Origin: UBA6168 sp964573725 | Lineage (GTDB): Bacteria > Bacteroidota > Bacteroidia > Chitinophagales > Saprospiraceae | DNA length: 62,874 nucleotides | Direction of reading: 5' to 3' | Assembly (NCBI GenBank): GCA_964573725.1 | Contig: CAZNLJ010000024.1 | Coordinates: forward strand, 1-62,874 | Shown: piece by piece, positions 34,407 through 43,301 of the stretch | How positions within the stretch are numbered: the stretch's first letter is position 1 | How the letters are laid out: each line of letters opens with the position of its first letter | Translations under genes and position numbers: made by a program | The notes under the pieces: generated by a model | The model's input: the letters and a program-made list of their open reading frames with translations, nothing else | Told to the model about the DNA's origin: nothing | Databases searched by the model: none

Positions 34407-35261
34407 TCACCGGCCGGCACCCCGGTGATAGGAGACCAGACCTTCCAGCGGTTGACGGAGGACAATACCCATACGGAGGCCATTTTCCAGGAGCGTCTCC
34501 TCCAGTAAGTCCCGGCAAAGGAAGGCCACCGATCCGATGAAATGGATGGGCACGGCAAGGTGGTTCCGGTATTTTCCTATATGGCGGTCGAGGAATTCCC
34601 GGAAGCAACGGCGGATCAGCGAGGCCACGTAGGGATGGTTACGTTGCGGATGAAAGCGTTGAAAAAAGGAAGCGAGATAGGCAGCCGGCAGCTGCCGGTC
34701 GAGGTAGAGCCTTTCGATGAGGTCCTGCCGGCCCCGGGGGAAAGCCGAATCCATCAGGGACCGTAATTCCGTGGGCATTTCCTGATAGAAATAGCTTTTT
34801 ACCAATTCTTTCCCGATGTGGTTGCCGCTCCCCTCATCCCCCAACAGGAAGCCCAGGTTCTCCACCTGGTCGGAGATGTCCCTTCCGTCGTATGCCGCGG
34901 AATTGGAGCCGGTGCCCAGGATGCCGACGATGCCGGGGGAATTCCCGCACACCGCCCGGGCGGCTCCCAGGATATCCGTATCGACCGAGAGGTCCACACC
35001 CGGAGCCAGGGCCTGGAAGGCCTCCGCAACCTTGACGCGACTTTGCGGATCCTGGCAGCCGGCACCGTAGTAACGCACGGCATCCAGTGGGGAAAGGGGG
35101 GAGCGTTGCCGGAAAAGGGACTCCCGCAGTTTATCCCGGATGGAGGACAAATCCTCATAATTGGGGTTGAACCCCGGGCCGGAAAAATACCGGACGGACC
35201 CATCCTCGAGGAGGAGGGCCCAATCCGCTTTGGAGGAGCCACCGTCGCAGATAGCGGTCAT
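34407..35261 (-). CDS. BadF/BadG-type ATPase, N-acetylglucosamine kinase-like
   Basis: The 284-residue ASKHA-fold protein begins MTAICDGGSSKADWALL (phosphate-1 motif). It has GILGTGSNSAAYDG (phosphate-2) with FLLGDEGSGNHIGKELVKSYF, and a C-terminal HFIGSVAFLCRD segment. This is the pattern of the Bacteroidota BadF/BadG/BcrA/BcrD ATPases related to N-acetylglucosamine kinase, so phosphorylation of an amino sugar, perhaps recycled from peptidoglycan, is plausible. It lies 52 bases downstream of mutS on the same strand. The open frame extends upstream, but the conserved motif sits right at the ATG at 35261. Confidence 0.87.
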   Translation of the reverse strand: MTAICDGGSSKADWALLLEDGSVRYFSGPGFNPNYEDLSSIRDKLRESLFRQRSPLSPLDAVRYYGAGCQDPQSRVKVAEAFQALAPGVDLSVDTDILGAARAVCGNSPGIVGILGTGSNSAAYDGRDISDQVENLGFLLGDEGSGNHIGKELVKSYFYQEMPTELRSLMDSAFPRGRQDLIERLYLDRQLPAAYLASFFQRFHPQRNHPYVASLIRRCFREFLDRHIGKYRNHLAVPIHFIGSVAFLCRDLLEETLLENGLRMGIVLRQPLEGLVSYHRGAGR

Positions 35262-35313
35262 GCGGAGAGGTATTGGTCGGCGGGCACGGTGCCGGGACAA
35301 GCGGGGGATCCCC

Positions 35314-38004
35314 TTATTCGTCCTTGCCGGCGGACTGCGCCAACCGTTTGAGTTCATTGAGTTTTACCAGGCATTCCACGGGGGTCATGGTATTGACCTC
35401 CATATCGAGCAGGATTTCCTTGATCTTGCCGATGCGGGGGTCGAATGTTTCGAAGATGCTCAATTGGACGCGGTCGTTGCGGATCTCCGCCGTAGCGGCC
35501 CGGGCGGGACGTGTCGGGGCGTCGGCGTGCGCGGGATGGGCATCGATGTGTTTCGCTTCCAGTTGGGAGAGGATATCGCCGGCCCTTTCGACGATGGACC
35601 GGGGCATGCCGGCCATCCTGGCCACATGGATGCCGAAGCTGTGCTGGCTGCCGCCTGCCACCAGTTTCCGGAGGAAGAGGACCCGCTGGTTGATTTCCTT
35701 GACGGCGACGTTGAAATTGCGGATGCGGGGCAACTTTTCCGCCAGTTCGTTCAGTTCATGGTAGTGGGTGGCGAACAAGGTCTTCGGGCGTAAATCCTGG
35801 TGGTCATGCAGGAACTCGGCGATGGACCAGGCGATGGAGATGCCGTCATAGGTACTGGTTCCCCGGCCGATTTCATCCAGGAGAATCAGGCTCCTGGCGG
35901 AAATATTGTTCAGGATGCTGGCGGTCTCGTTCATTTCCACCATGAAGGTGCTTTCGCCGGCAGCCAGGTTGTCGGAGGCACCGACCCGGGTGAAGACCTT
36001 GTCGACCAGCCCCAGGCGGCAATGGGAAGCCGGGACATAAGACCCCATCTGTGCCATGAGGCAGACCAAGGCCGTTTGGCGCAGCAAGGCGGATTTACCG
36101 GACATGTTCGGTCCGGTGATGACGATGATTTGTTGGGTCTCATTGTCGAGCCACACATCATTCGGCACGTACGGCTCACCCGGCGGCAATTGCCGTTCGA
36201 TGACCGGATGCCGTCCGTCGCGGATGTCGATGACAAAGCTGTCGTCCAATTGGGGGCGGGCATATTGGTGCTTGGCCGCTACCCGGGCGAAGGACAGCAG
36301 GCAATCCAGCCGGGCCAGCAGGAGGGCGTTGTGTTGGACGGGTTGGATGAACTCCGAGATGGACGACACAAATTCGCGGTAAAGCCGGTCCTCCAGTTCC
36401 TGGATCCGTTCCTCCGCACCCAGGATTTCGGATTCGAGGTTCTTCAGTTCCTCGGAAATATATCGCTCACAGTTGGCCAGGGTTTGTTTGCGTACCCAAC
36501 CGTCCGGCACGAGTCCTTTGTCCTTGTGCTTGTTGGTGACCTCGAGGTAATAGCCGAAGACGTTGTTGAAGCCGATCTTCAGGTTGTCGATACCGGTTGC
36601 GGCGGCTTCCCGGCGTTGCACATCGAGCAGCAGTTCCTGGGCGTGGCGGACGGTGTGCCGCCATTTGTCCAGGTCCGGATGGAACCCATCGGCCATGACA
36701 CCGCCTTTGGAGGCGAGGGTCGGGGGTTCCGGGACAATCTGGCGGTTGATTTCCTGCTGGAGGGAGCGGCAGGGGTTGAGGCCGTCGTATATCCTTTGGA
36801 GGTAAGCGTTCTCCGAGCTGAAGAGCAGCATTTTCAAAGGTTCTATAGCGGCCAGGGCCTTGTTGAGCTGTACGATTTCCCGGGGTTGGATCTTGCCCAT
36901 CGCCACCCTCGATATCAACCTTTCGAGGTCGCCCACCTGTCGCAGGCAGCTCTCCGTCTCCAGGGCGGTTTCCGGGTGTTCCAGGAAATACGCCACCACC
37001 GAGAGGCGGTGTTCGATATCCGCGAGGGAGGTCAGCGGCAGGATCATCCATTTCTTCAATAACCGGCCGCCCATGGGGGTGACGGTTTGGTCGAGCACAT
37101 CGATCAGGGCGGTCCCCCCTTCATGTTGGGCCTGCACCAGTTCGAGATTGCGGACCGTGAAGCGGTCGAGCCAGACGTATTTTTCCGCCGGGACGCGGCT
37201 GATGGACCCGATGTGCCGAAGCTGCCGGTTTTCCGTCAGGTTGAGGTATTGGAGGGTGGCACCCGCGGCCGTCTGGCCCAGTTCCAGGTCTTCCACACCG
37301 AAGCCTTTCAGCGAGGAAACCTCGAAATGGCCCAGCAGCTTGTCCCGCGCAAAATCCAGGGTAAAGGCCCAATCGTCCAGCGGGTATGTGTAGTAGCGTT
37401 CTCCCAACAGCGGAAGGAGCTCCTTGCCGCGGCTTTTCGGAAAAAGGACCTCGGTGGTATGGAAACCCTGCAGGAGTTTGTCGAGGTAGGTCCAGTTCCC
37501 TTCCGAAACGAAAAACTCCCCGGTGGAGATATCCAGGAAGGAAATGCCGTACAGGTCCTTTTTTCCCGGGAAAACAGCCGCCAGGAAATTATTGGTCTTG
37601 TGATCCAGCAGTTTCTCGTCCGTGGTGATGCCGGGGGTGACGATTTCCGTGACACCGCGGCGGACGATCTTCTTCTCCGGGGAGGGTTTTTCCAGTTGCT
37701 CGCAAATCGCCACCCGGTAGCCGGAGCGTACGAGTTTCGGCAGGTACAGATCGAGGGAATGATGGGGGAACCCGGCCAGTTCCATGTCGCTGCCGCCGTT
37801 GTTGCGGCTGGTCAGGACGATACCGAGCACTTTGGAGCTGGTGACCGCATCCTCCCCGAAGGTCTCATAGAAGTCGCCGACCCGGAACAGCAGGATGGCA
37901 TCGGGGTGGCGGGATTTCATCTGAAAATACTGCTCCATGAGCGGCGTCAGCTTGCCGCCGGACTCCGCTCCCGTCGGTTGGTTATGTTTTTGTTTAGCAG
38001 CCAC
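35314..38004 (-). CDS. mutS: DNA mismatch repair protein MutS
   Basis: MutS recognises mismatches and small loops and recruits MutL. The protein has the mismatch-reading motif FRVGDFYETFGEDA near the N-terminus, the P-loop TGPNMSGKSALLRQ around residues 626-639 and DEIGRGTSTYDGISIAWSIAEF (Walker B), with a C-terminal helix-turn-helix end. I place the start at the GTG at 38004 (896 residues), since a perfect -7 element (TAAGTTTG) lies 18 bases upstream and the conserved region starts soon after. The ATG at 38058 would place 18 extra hydrophobic residues upstream of the likely transcription start. The sugar kinase gene follows. Confidence 0.97.
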   Translation of the reverse strand: MAAKQKHNQPTGAESGGKLTPLMEQYFQMKSRHPDAILLFRVGDFYETFGEDAVTSSKVLGIVLTSRNNGGSDMELAGFPHHSLDLYLPKLVRSGYRVAICEQLEKPSPEKKIVRRGVTEIVTPGITTDEKLLDHKTNNFLAAVFPGKKDLYGISFLDISTGEFFVSEGNWTYLDKLLQGFHTTEVLFPKSRGKELLPLLGERYYTYPLDDWAFTLDFARDKLLGHFEVSSLKGFGVEDLELGQTAAGATLQYLNLTENRQLRHIGSISRVPAEKYVWLDRFTVRNLELVQAQHEGGTALIDVLDQTVTPMGGRLLKKWMILPLTSLADIEHRLSVVAYFLEHPETALETESCLRQVGDLERLISRVAMGKIQPREIVQLNKALAAIEPLKMLLFSSENAYLQRIYDGLNPCRSLQQEINRQIVPEPPTLASKGGVMADGFHPDLDKWRHTVRHAQELLLDVQRREAAATGIDNLKIGFNNVFGYYLEVTNKHKDKGLVPDGWVRKQTLANCERYISEELKNLESEILGAEERIQELEDRLYREFVSSISEFIQPVQHNALLLARLDCLLSFARVAAKHQYARPQLDDSFVIDIRDGRHPVIERQLPPGEPYVPNDVWLDNETQQIIVITGPNMSGKSALLRQTALVCLMAQMGSYVPASHCRLGLVDKVFTRVGASDNLAAGESTFMVEMNETASILNNISARSLILLDEIGRGTSTYDGISIAWSIAEFLHDHQDLRPKTLFATHYHELNELAEKLPRIRNFNVAVKEINQRVLFLRKLVAGGSQHSFGIHVARMAGMPRSIVERAGDILSQLEAKHIDAHPAHADAPTRPARAATAEIRNDRVQLSIFETFDPRIGKIKEILLDMEVNTMTPVECLVKLNELKRLAQSAGKDE

Positions 38005-38022
38005 GGAAAGGGATGTTTTTGG

Positions 38023-38030
38023 CAAACTTA
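38023..38030 (-). promoter_or_regulatory. -7 element (TAAGTTTG) for mutS
   Basis: The minus-strand sequence TAAGTTTG matches TAnnTTTG fully and lies 18 bases before the GTG at 38004. It would give a very short leader and decides between the alternative mutS starts. Confidence 0.45.
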
Positions 38031-38215
38031 CGGTAAAATAAAGACAAAGGGAAAGCATGTCCGCTGCACAGCGGCCGCTATCCGGAACGGTTCGGTCAAT
38101 ATTTCTCAGGCCGGGTGTTTACCTTTACGGGGGCCGGGGGGCGGATATGGACCAGGCCAGTGTCCTGGCGGGCCATCCCCTACCCTTTCGGCCTTTCCTT
38201 CCACAATAATATGTC

Positions 38216-39424
38216 ATGATACGACCCTTGATCGCCTTGTTAGTCACCTTCTTGGCCCTGCTGACATCCTGCGGGGTCCCCCGGGAAATCCGAACCGCCC
38301 GCCGGATGGTGGCGGCGACGGCCCGTTCGTTCGCGCCGGACAAGCGGGTCGCCTTGTTCCAGGTGGATACGGCCCGTTGGAAACGGTTGCCATTGGAAAT
38401 CAGTGGGCAGACCAACCTGCCGGCGGCACGCGCGCACCTGTTGGAACAGCTGGCGGAGGCGGGCATCCCTTTCGTCGACCGGTTGGAGCTGCTCCCTGCC
38501 GATGAATTGGGGGGGCTTCACTTCGGGTTGGTGAATGTGTCGGTCTGCAACATGCGTTCCGCACCGCGGCATTCCGCGGAACTCGGCACCCAGGCCTTGA
38601 TGGGCGCTGTGCTGCGGGTTTGGAAGAAAGAAGGCGGCTTCTACCTCGTCCAATCTCCGGACGATTATTTCGGCTGGTTGGATGCCGGCGGCTTCGTACC
38701 GGTCGATTCCATCGGAAGGACGGAATGGTTGCGGCGGGACCGGGTTGTCTTCACGGCGGACTTCGGATTCGCGTATGCCGACCGTTCCCTGTCGGGTGCC
38801 GTCGTGTCGGACCTGGTTGCGGGGAACATCCTGGCGCTGGCGGGAACGGAAGGGGCGGCCTATCAGGTGCGTCTGCCGGATGGTCGGGAGGGGTGGATCC
38901 CGGTCGGGGATGCGATGCCATGGGAGGCTTGGTTGCAGACCCGGGTACCCGATGCCGGACACCTGCTGTCGACCGCATACCGGATGATGGGCCGTCCTTA
39001 CCTTTGGGGGGGGACATCCGGGAAAGGCATGGACTGCAGCGGATTCACCAAGATGGTGTACTTCCTGAACGGGCTGCAGCTGCCCCGGGATGCCAGCCAA
39101 CAGGTGCTGGCCGGGGAGGAAGTGGCCGGCGATACGGCGGCGATCGAAAGGCTGCTTCCCGGCGACCTGCTGTTTTTCGGAACCAAGGCATCGGAAGGAA
39201 GCCGGGAACGCATCACCCATGTGGCCATGTATGTGGGGGAAGGGAAAATCATCCATGCCTCCGACCGGGTGGAGGTGGAGAGTCTCCGCCGGGGCGAGCC
39301 TGGGTTCACCCCTTACCGTCTGGCACAATTCATCCGGGCGAAAAGGATGCTCGGCAGCGGTCATCCGTTGGTGGTGCCATTGCAGGAATCACCGCAATAC
39401 CGCCTTTTGCCCGAACGGCCTTAA
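38216..39424 (+). CDS. NlpC/P60 (C40) peptidase lipoprotein with SH3-like domains
   Basis: The 402-residue protein starts MIRPLIALLVTFLALLTSCG, a lipoprotein signal with the lipobox Cys at 19. Residues of about 105-245 contain two bacterial SH3-like domains (VNVSVCNMRSAPRHSAELGTQ and GTEGAAYQVRLPDGREGWIP). The C-terminal NlpC/P60 domain has Cys near 273 in GKGMDCSGFTKMVYF, His near 333 in RITHVAMYV and a downstream polar residue in KIIHAS. It should cleave peptide stems of peptidoglycan in the periplasm. It is divergent from mutS and converges on rfbD with 17 bases between stops. Confidence 0.93.
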   Translation: MIRPLIALLVTFLALLTSCGVPREIRTARRMVAATARSFAPDKRVALFQVDTARWKRLPLEISGQTNLPAARAHLLEQLAEAGIPFVDRLELLPADELGGLHFGLVNVSVCNMRSAPRHSAELGTQALMGAVLRVWKKEGGFYLVQSPDDYFGWLDAGGFVPVDSIGRTEWLRRDRVVFTADFGFAYADRSLSGAVVSDLVAGNILALAGTEGAAYQVRLPDGREGWIPVGDAMPWEAWLQTRVPDAGHLLSTAYRMMGRPYLWGGTSGKGMDCSGFTKMVYFLNGLQLPRDASQQVLAGEEVAGDTAAIERLLPGDLLFFGTKASEGSRERITHVAMYVGEGKIIHASDRVEVESLRRGEPGFTPYRLAQFIRAKRMLGSGHPLVVPLQESPQYRLLPERP

Positions 39425-39441
39425 ACCGGTTTCCCGACCCG

Positions 39442-40338
39442 TTACATGCGTTGCAGGCACTCCGTCAGGCTGTCCTGCCAATGCGGGATGCGCTGGCCGA
39501 ACGCAGACTTGAACCGGGTCTTGTCCAGGAGGCTGAAGGGGGGCCTTTGGGCAGGAGTCGGATAGTCGGTGGTCGCGATGGGCTGGACGGTGATGTCGAT
39601 GCCTTTGATGCGGAAGATGGCCACCGCAAAATCATACCAGCTGGCCACCCCTTCGTTGCTGAAGTTGTAGGTCCCGGCCAGGGTGTCGATCCGACGGGTT
39701 CCGTGCCATAGGTCCGTCAGGATAAGCAGCAAGGCCCGGGCAAGGTCCGGCGCATAGGTAGGGGTACCGACCTGGTCGCAGACGACAGCGAGGGCAGACC
39801 GCTCACCGGCCAGGCGAAGCATGGTCCTGACGAAGTTGTGACCCCATGGGGCATACACCCAGGAAGTCCGCACAATCAGGGCGCCGTCCGGATGAAACTG
39901 CCGGACCAGCTGTTCCCCCTGCAGTTTCGACCGGGCATAGATGCCTTGCGGCTGGGTGGGGTCCGTTTCCCGGAGGGGGGTGTTCCGGTCGTTGTGGTAG
40001 ACGTAGTCGGAGGAAATATGGACCAGGGGTATCGCATGGGCTGCACAGGCCGCGGCGAGATACCCGGCCCCGGCGGCATTGACTTTCCAGGCTTGTTCCG
40101 GTTCCTGTTCCGCCTTGTCGACGGCCGTGTAGGCGGCGCAATTGATACAGTATTGCACGGCGTGCGCGGCGAGGAAGTCGTGGACATCCGTTTCCCGGAG
40201 GAGGTCCAGGGTGGAGCGGTCGGTAAACAGGAAACGGAAGGCGGGGAAATCCCCCTGGAGGCGACCAATGGCCGTTCCCAATTGACCCTGGCTGCCGGTG
40301 ACCAGGACGGTGGGTCTCGAATCGTTGATAGCAGGCAT
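39442..40338 (-). CDS. rfbD: dTDP-4-dehydrorhamnose reductase
   Basis: This enzyme catalyses the last step of dTDP-L-rhamnose synthesis. The 298-residue SDR protein has VTGSQGQLGTAIG at the N-terminus, CAAYTAVDKAEQEPEQAWKVNA, HISSDYVYHNDRNTPLRETDPTQPQGIYARSKLQGE (split here by family landmarks: SSDYV and YxxxK) and TSWVYAPWGHNFV. The start MPAINDSRPT at 40338 follows family length. It lies 47 bases downstream of rfbC, at the end of a run that begins with glgB. rfbA and rfbB are not in the window. Confidence 0.94.
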   Translation of the reverse strand: MPAINDSRPTVLVTGSQGQLGTAIGRLQGDFPAFRFLFTDRSTLDLLRETDVHDFLAAHAVQYCINCAAYTAVDKAEQEPEQAWKVNAAGAGYLAAACAAHAIPLVHISSDYVYHNDRNTPLRETDPTQPQGIYARSKLQGEQLVRQFHPDGALIVRTSWVYAPWGHNFVRTMLRLAGERSALAVVCDQVGTPTYAPDLARALLLILTDLWHGTRRIDTLAGTYNFSNEGVASWYDFAVAIFRIKGIDITVQPIATTDYPTPAQRPPFSLLDKTRFKSAFGQRIPHWQDSLTECLQRM

Positions 40339-40385
40339 CTTTCGTAAGGATTGGTTCGGTATCGAGCAGGCGGCGGAGCCGGTGT

Positions 40386-40964
40386 TCAGCGGCCGGACCG
40401 GACAGGCATTCCGCTGACGGGGTCGAGGTGTTCGCCGAAGGCAGGCCATTGGAGGTCCCTTTCCGCCAGCAGCGCCTTGGTCAGGTCGAACTGCCAATCG
40501 ATGGCGAGGCCGGGGCTGAGGGGGTGGATGCCGGCCTCATGGCTTCGCTGGTAATATTCGTCGCACTTGTAGAAGAAAACCGCATGGGGACTGAGGACGA
40601 CATAGCCGTGGGCGAACCCTTTCGGTACGAACAGCTGGCGGTGGTTCTCCCCACTGAGCAGACAGGAAAAGCTTTGTCCGTAGGTCGGTGAATCCAGGCG
40701 CAGGTCGACCACGACATCCAGGACCGTCCCTTGGATGACACGGACCAGTTTCGCCTGGGTATAAGGGGCCAGTTGATAGTGGAGTCCGCGGCAGACCCCG
40801 TAGGCGGAGAAAGCCTGGTTGTCCTGCACGAACCTGGCGGAAATACCCCCGGCGGCATGGAAGTCCCGTTCGTTGTAACTTTCATAAAAGTAGCCCCGAT
40901 CGTCTCCGATGACGGCCGGATCGAAGAGCGTCAGTCCAGGCAGGTGGGTGTGTTCGAATGGCAT
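40386..40964 (-). CDS. rfbC: dTDP-4-dehydrorhamnose 3,5-epimerase
   Basis: This cupin-fold epimerase of the rhamnose pathway has 192 residues. Landmarks are DDRGYFYESYNERDF (22-35), FVQDNQAFSAYGVCRGLHYQ with the catalytic His at 62, VLDVVVDLRLDSPTYGQ, and VPKGFAHGYVVLSPHAVFFYKCDEYY with the Tyr-containing active-site stretch. The start at 40964 is the family start; the open frame upstream overlaps der and is a shadow. It follows der by 70 bases and may also have its own promoter near 41010. Confidence 0.95.
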   Translation of the reverse strand: MPFEHTHLPGLTLFDPAVIGDDRGYFYESYNERDFHAAGGISARFVQDNQAFSAYGVCRGLHYQLAPYTQAKLVRVIQGTVLDVVVDLRLDSPTYGQSFSCLLSGENHRQLFVPKGFAHGYVVLSPHAVFFYKCDEYYQRSHEAGIHPLSPGLAIDWQFDLTKALLAERDLQWPAFGEHLDPVSGMPVRSGR

Positions 40965-41007
40965 GATGGTCTCGTCGGTGATGTGACTGATTTGAATCGG
41001 GTCGGTG

Positions 41008-41015
41008 TAAAGATA
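41008..41015 (-). promoter_or_regulatory. Near-consensus -7 element before rfbC
   Basis: The minus-strand sequence TATCTTTA differs from TAnnTTTG only in the last base and lies 43 bases before the rfbC ATG, in the gap after der. It could allow the rhamnose genes to be transcribed separately. Confidence 0.25.
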
Positions 41016-41034
41016 CCGGTGGCGGGAACACCTG

Positions 41035-42336
41035 TCATTTTTCGCGGAAGAAAATGGTGATCGGTACGCCGCTGAAGTTGAAATGTTGCCGGATCTTATT
41101 TTCCAGGAAGTTCCGGTAGCTGTCGCGCACGTATTTCGGGTGGTTGCAATAGAAAACGAAGGCCGGATAAGGGATGGGCAGTTGGTTGATGAATTTGATG
41201 TTGACATTCCGACCGCGGTGGGAAGGCGGGGGGTACTTTTCGATTTCCGGCAGCAGGGTGTCGTTCAGCAGGGCGGTCTTGATCTTGCGGGACCGGTTTT
41301 CGAACACCTCCAGTCCCACTTCCACAGCCTTGAAGATCCGTTGTTTTTCGTGTACCGAGATAAAAACGACAGGAACGTCGGTGAAGGGGGCGGTGCGGGC
41401 CTTGACGGCCTGTTCCATATCGCGGGCGGTATTGGTTTCCTTGTCGAGGAGGTCCCATTTGTTGACCAGGATGACGACGCCCTTGTTCCGCCGTTGCATC
41501 AGGCGGAGGATGCTGAGGTCCTGCTGTTCGATACCGGCCTGTGCATCGAGCATCAGGAAACAAACATCCGCTTCCTCGATGGCGCGGATGGCACGCATCA
41601 CGGAATAGAACTCCAGGTTCTCATGAACCTTGGCCTTCTTTCGGATGCCGGCGGTATCGATCAGGAGGAATTCCTTGCCGAAGCGGTCATATTTGGAGTG
41701 GATGGAATCGCGGGTGGTGCCGGCGATATCCGTGACGATATTCCGGTCTTCGCCGAGCAGGGCATTGACAAGGGAGGACTTACCCACGTTGGGTTGCCCG
41801 ACGATGGCGAATTTGGGCAACTCGGTCACCACCTCCACCTCATCCGTGATATATTCGGTGACGGCATCGAGCAGGTCGCCGGTGCCGCTTCCGGTCAGGG
41901 AAGAGATGAAGAAGGTTTCCTCGAAACCGAGGCTGTAGAACTCGTTGGCCTCCAGGTAACGATCGCTGTTGTCCACCTTGTTGACAGCCAGCAGGACAGG
42001 TTTGTCGGACCGTCGGAGCATCCGGGTCACGTCTTCGTCGAGGTCCGTGATCCCGGTGGTGACATCGACCAGGAAGATGATGGCGGAGGCTTCCTCGATG
42101 GCGATGGAGACCTGTGAGCGGATGGCCGCCTCGAACACATCGTCCGAATGGCCCACGAAGCCGCCGGTATCCACGACGGTGAAAATTTTTCCATTCCACT
42201 CGCAGGAGCCGTACTGCCGGTCCCGGGTCACGCCGCTGACATCATCCACGATGGCCTGTCTTCCGCCGATGAGCCGGTTGAAGATGGTCGATTTGCCGAC
42301 GTTGGGCCTGCCGACGATAGCCACTATTCTACCCAT
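41035..42336 (-). CDS. der: Ribosome-assembly GTPase Der (EngA)
   Basis: Der acts in assembly of the 50S subunit. The 433-residue protein has two GTPase domains in tandem: the first with GRPNVGKSTIFNRL (7-20), DTGGF and NKVD, the second from about 175 with GQPNVGKSSLVNALLG, DTAGI and NKWD. A C-terminal KH-like domain (about 350-433) contains PPSHRGRNVNIKFINQ. Length and order are normal. It is 57 bases downstream of era on the same strand. Confidence 0.98.
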   Translation of the reverse strand: MGRIVAIVGRPNVGKSTIFNRLIGGRQAIVDDVSGVTRDRQYGSCEWNGKIFTVVDTGGFVGHSDDVFEAAIRSQVSIAIEEASAIIFLVDVTTGITDLDEDVTRMLRRSDKPVLLAVNKVDNSDRYLEANEFYSLGFEETFFISSLTGSGTGDLLDAVTEYITDEVEVVTELPKFAIVGQPNVGKSSLVNALLGEDRNIVTDIAGTTRDSIHSKYDRFGKEFLLIDTAGIRKKAKVHENLEFYSVMRAIRAIEEADVCFLMLDAQAGIEQQDLSILRLMQRRNKGVVILVNKWDLLDKETNTARDMEQAVKARTAPFTDVPVVFISVHEKQRIFKAVEVGLEVFENRSRKIKTALLNDTLLPEIEKYPPPSHRGRNVNIKFINQLPIPYPAFVFYCNHPKYVRDSYRNFLENKIRQHFNFSGVPITIFFREK

Positions 42337-42393
42337 AACAATTTTCGTTCTTTTAAGGACTTGTTGTGCGGGCGGCCGGTTTCCGGCGGCCCT

Positions 42394-43296
42394 TCAAGCG
42401 TCGTACCCGAAATGCCGCAGCATCCGTTCGTCGTTGCGCCACTTGTCGCGGACCTTGACATGGATTTCCAGGTAGACCTTCCGTTCCAGCCAGGTCTCGA
42501 GGGCGGTTCGGGCGGCCGTACCGAGTTGTTTCACAGCGGTACCTTTTCGACCCAGCAGGATCATTTTCTGCGATTCCCTTTCCACATAGATGACCGTCCC
42601 GATTTCCGTCAGGGGGAGTCCTTTGGTGGTGGTTTTTTCCTTGAAGTGGGTAATGGTCACTTCGGTGGCGTAGGGGATTTCCTCGTGGTATTGCTCCAGG
42701 ATCCGTTCGCGGATGATTTCGCTCACAAAGAAGCGTTCCGGCCTGTCGGTGAGTTGGTCCTTGGGATAATAGACCGGGCCTTCCGGCAGGTGCTGCATGA
42801 TCTTGTCCATCAGCAGGTCGGTATTCTCTTTCTGCAGGGCGGAAAGGAGGATGGTTTCCTGGAAAGTGACCTGCAGCTGCCACCATTCGGCGAGGGCTGC
42901 CGCCACGGCGGGGGTGACAATATCCTTTTTGTTGACCACCAAGAACTTGGGCCCCTCGAATTGCTGCAGTTTCTCCAACAGGGGGTCATTGTCGTCCGGC
43001 TTTTCCGCGGCATCCGCGACCAGCAGCATGATATCCGCATCCTCGAAAGCCGACAGGACGGTGTGGTTCATGGACTTTTGCATCCGGTAGGAGGGAGTCC
43101 CGATGATACCGGGCGTATCGGAGAAAACGATTTGGAAGTCGTCTCCGCTGAGCAGTCCGACGATACGATGGCGGGTTGTTTGCGGTTTGGCGGTGATAAT
43201 CGACATCCGTTCCCCGACGAGTGCGTTCATCAGGGTGCTTTTGCCGGCATTGGGTTTGCCGATGATATTGACGAATCCGGACCTGTGCGTATTCAC
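42394..43296 (-). CDS. era: GTPase Era
   Basis: Era binds the 3' end of 16S rRNA during 30S assembly. The 300-residue protein has a GTPase domain with GKPNAGKSTLMNALVGE (about 12-28), DTPG and NKKD. A C-terminal KH domain contains ESQKMILLGRKGTAVKQLGTAAR. It starts 5 bases after the glgB stop, so the two are very likely co-transcribed, and der follows. Confidence 0.98.
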   Translation of the reverse strand: MNTHRSGFVNIIGKPNAGKSTLMNALVGERMSIITAKPQTTRHRIVGLLSGDDFQIVFSDTPGIIGTPSYRMQKSMNHTVLSAFEDADIMLLVADAAEKPDDNDPLLEKLQQFEGPKFLVVNKKDIVTPAVAAALAEWWQLQVTFQETILLSALQKENTDLLMDKIMQHLPEGPVYYPKDQLTDRPERFFVSEIIRERILEQYHEEIPYATEVTITHFKEKTTTKGLPLTEIGTVIYVERESQKMILLGRKGTAVKQLGTAARTALETWLERKVYLEIHVKVRDKWRNDERMLRHFGYDA

Positions 43297-43301
43297 TTTT
43301 C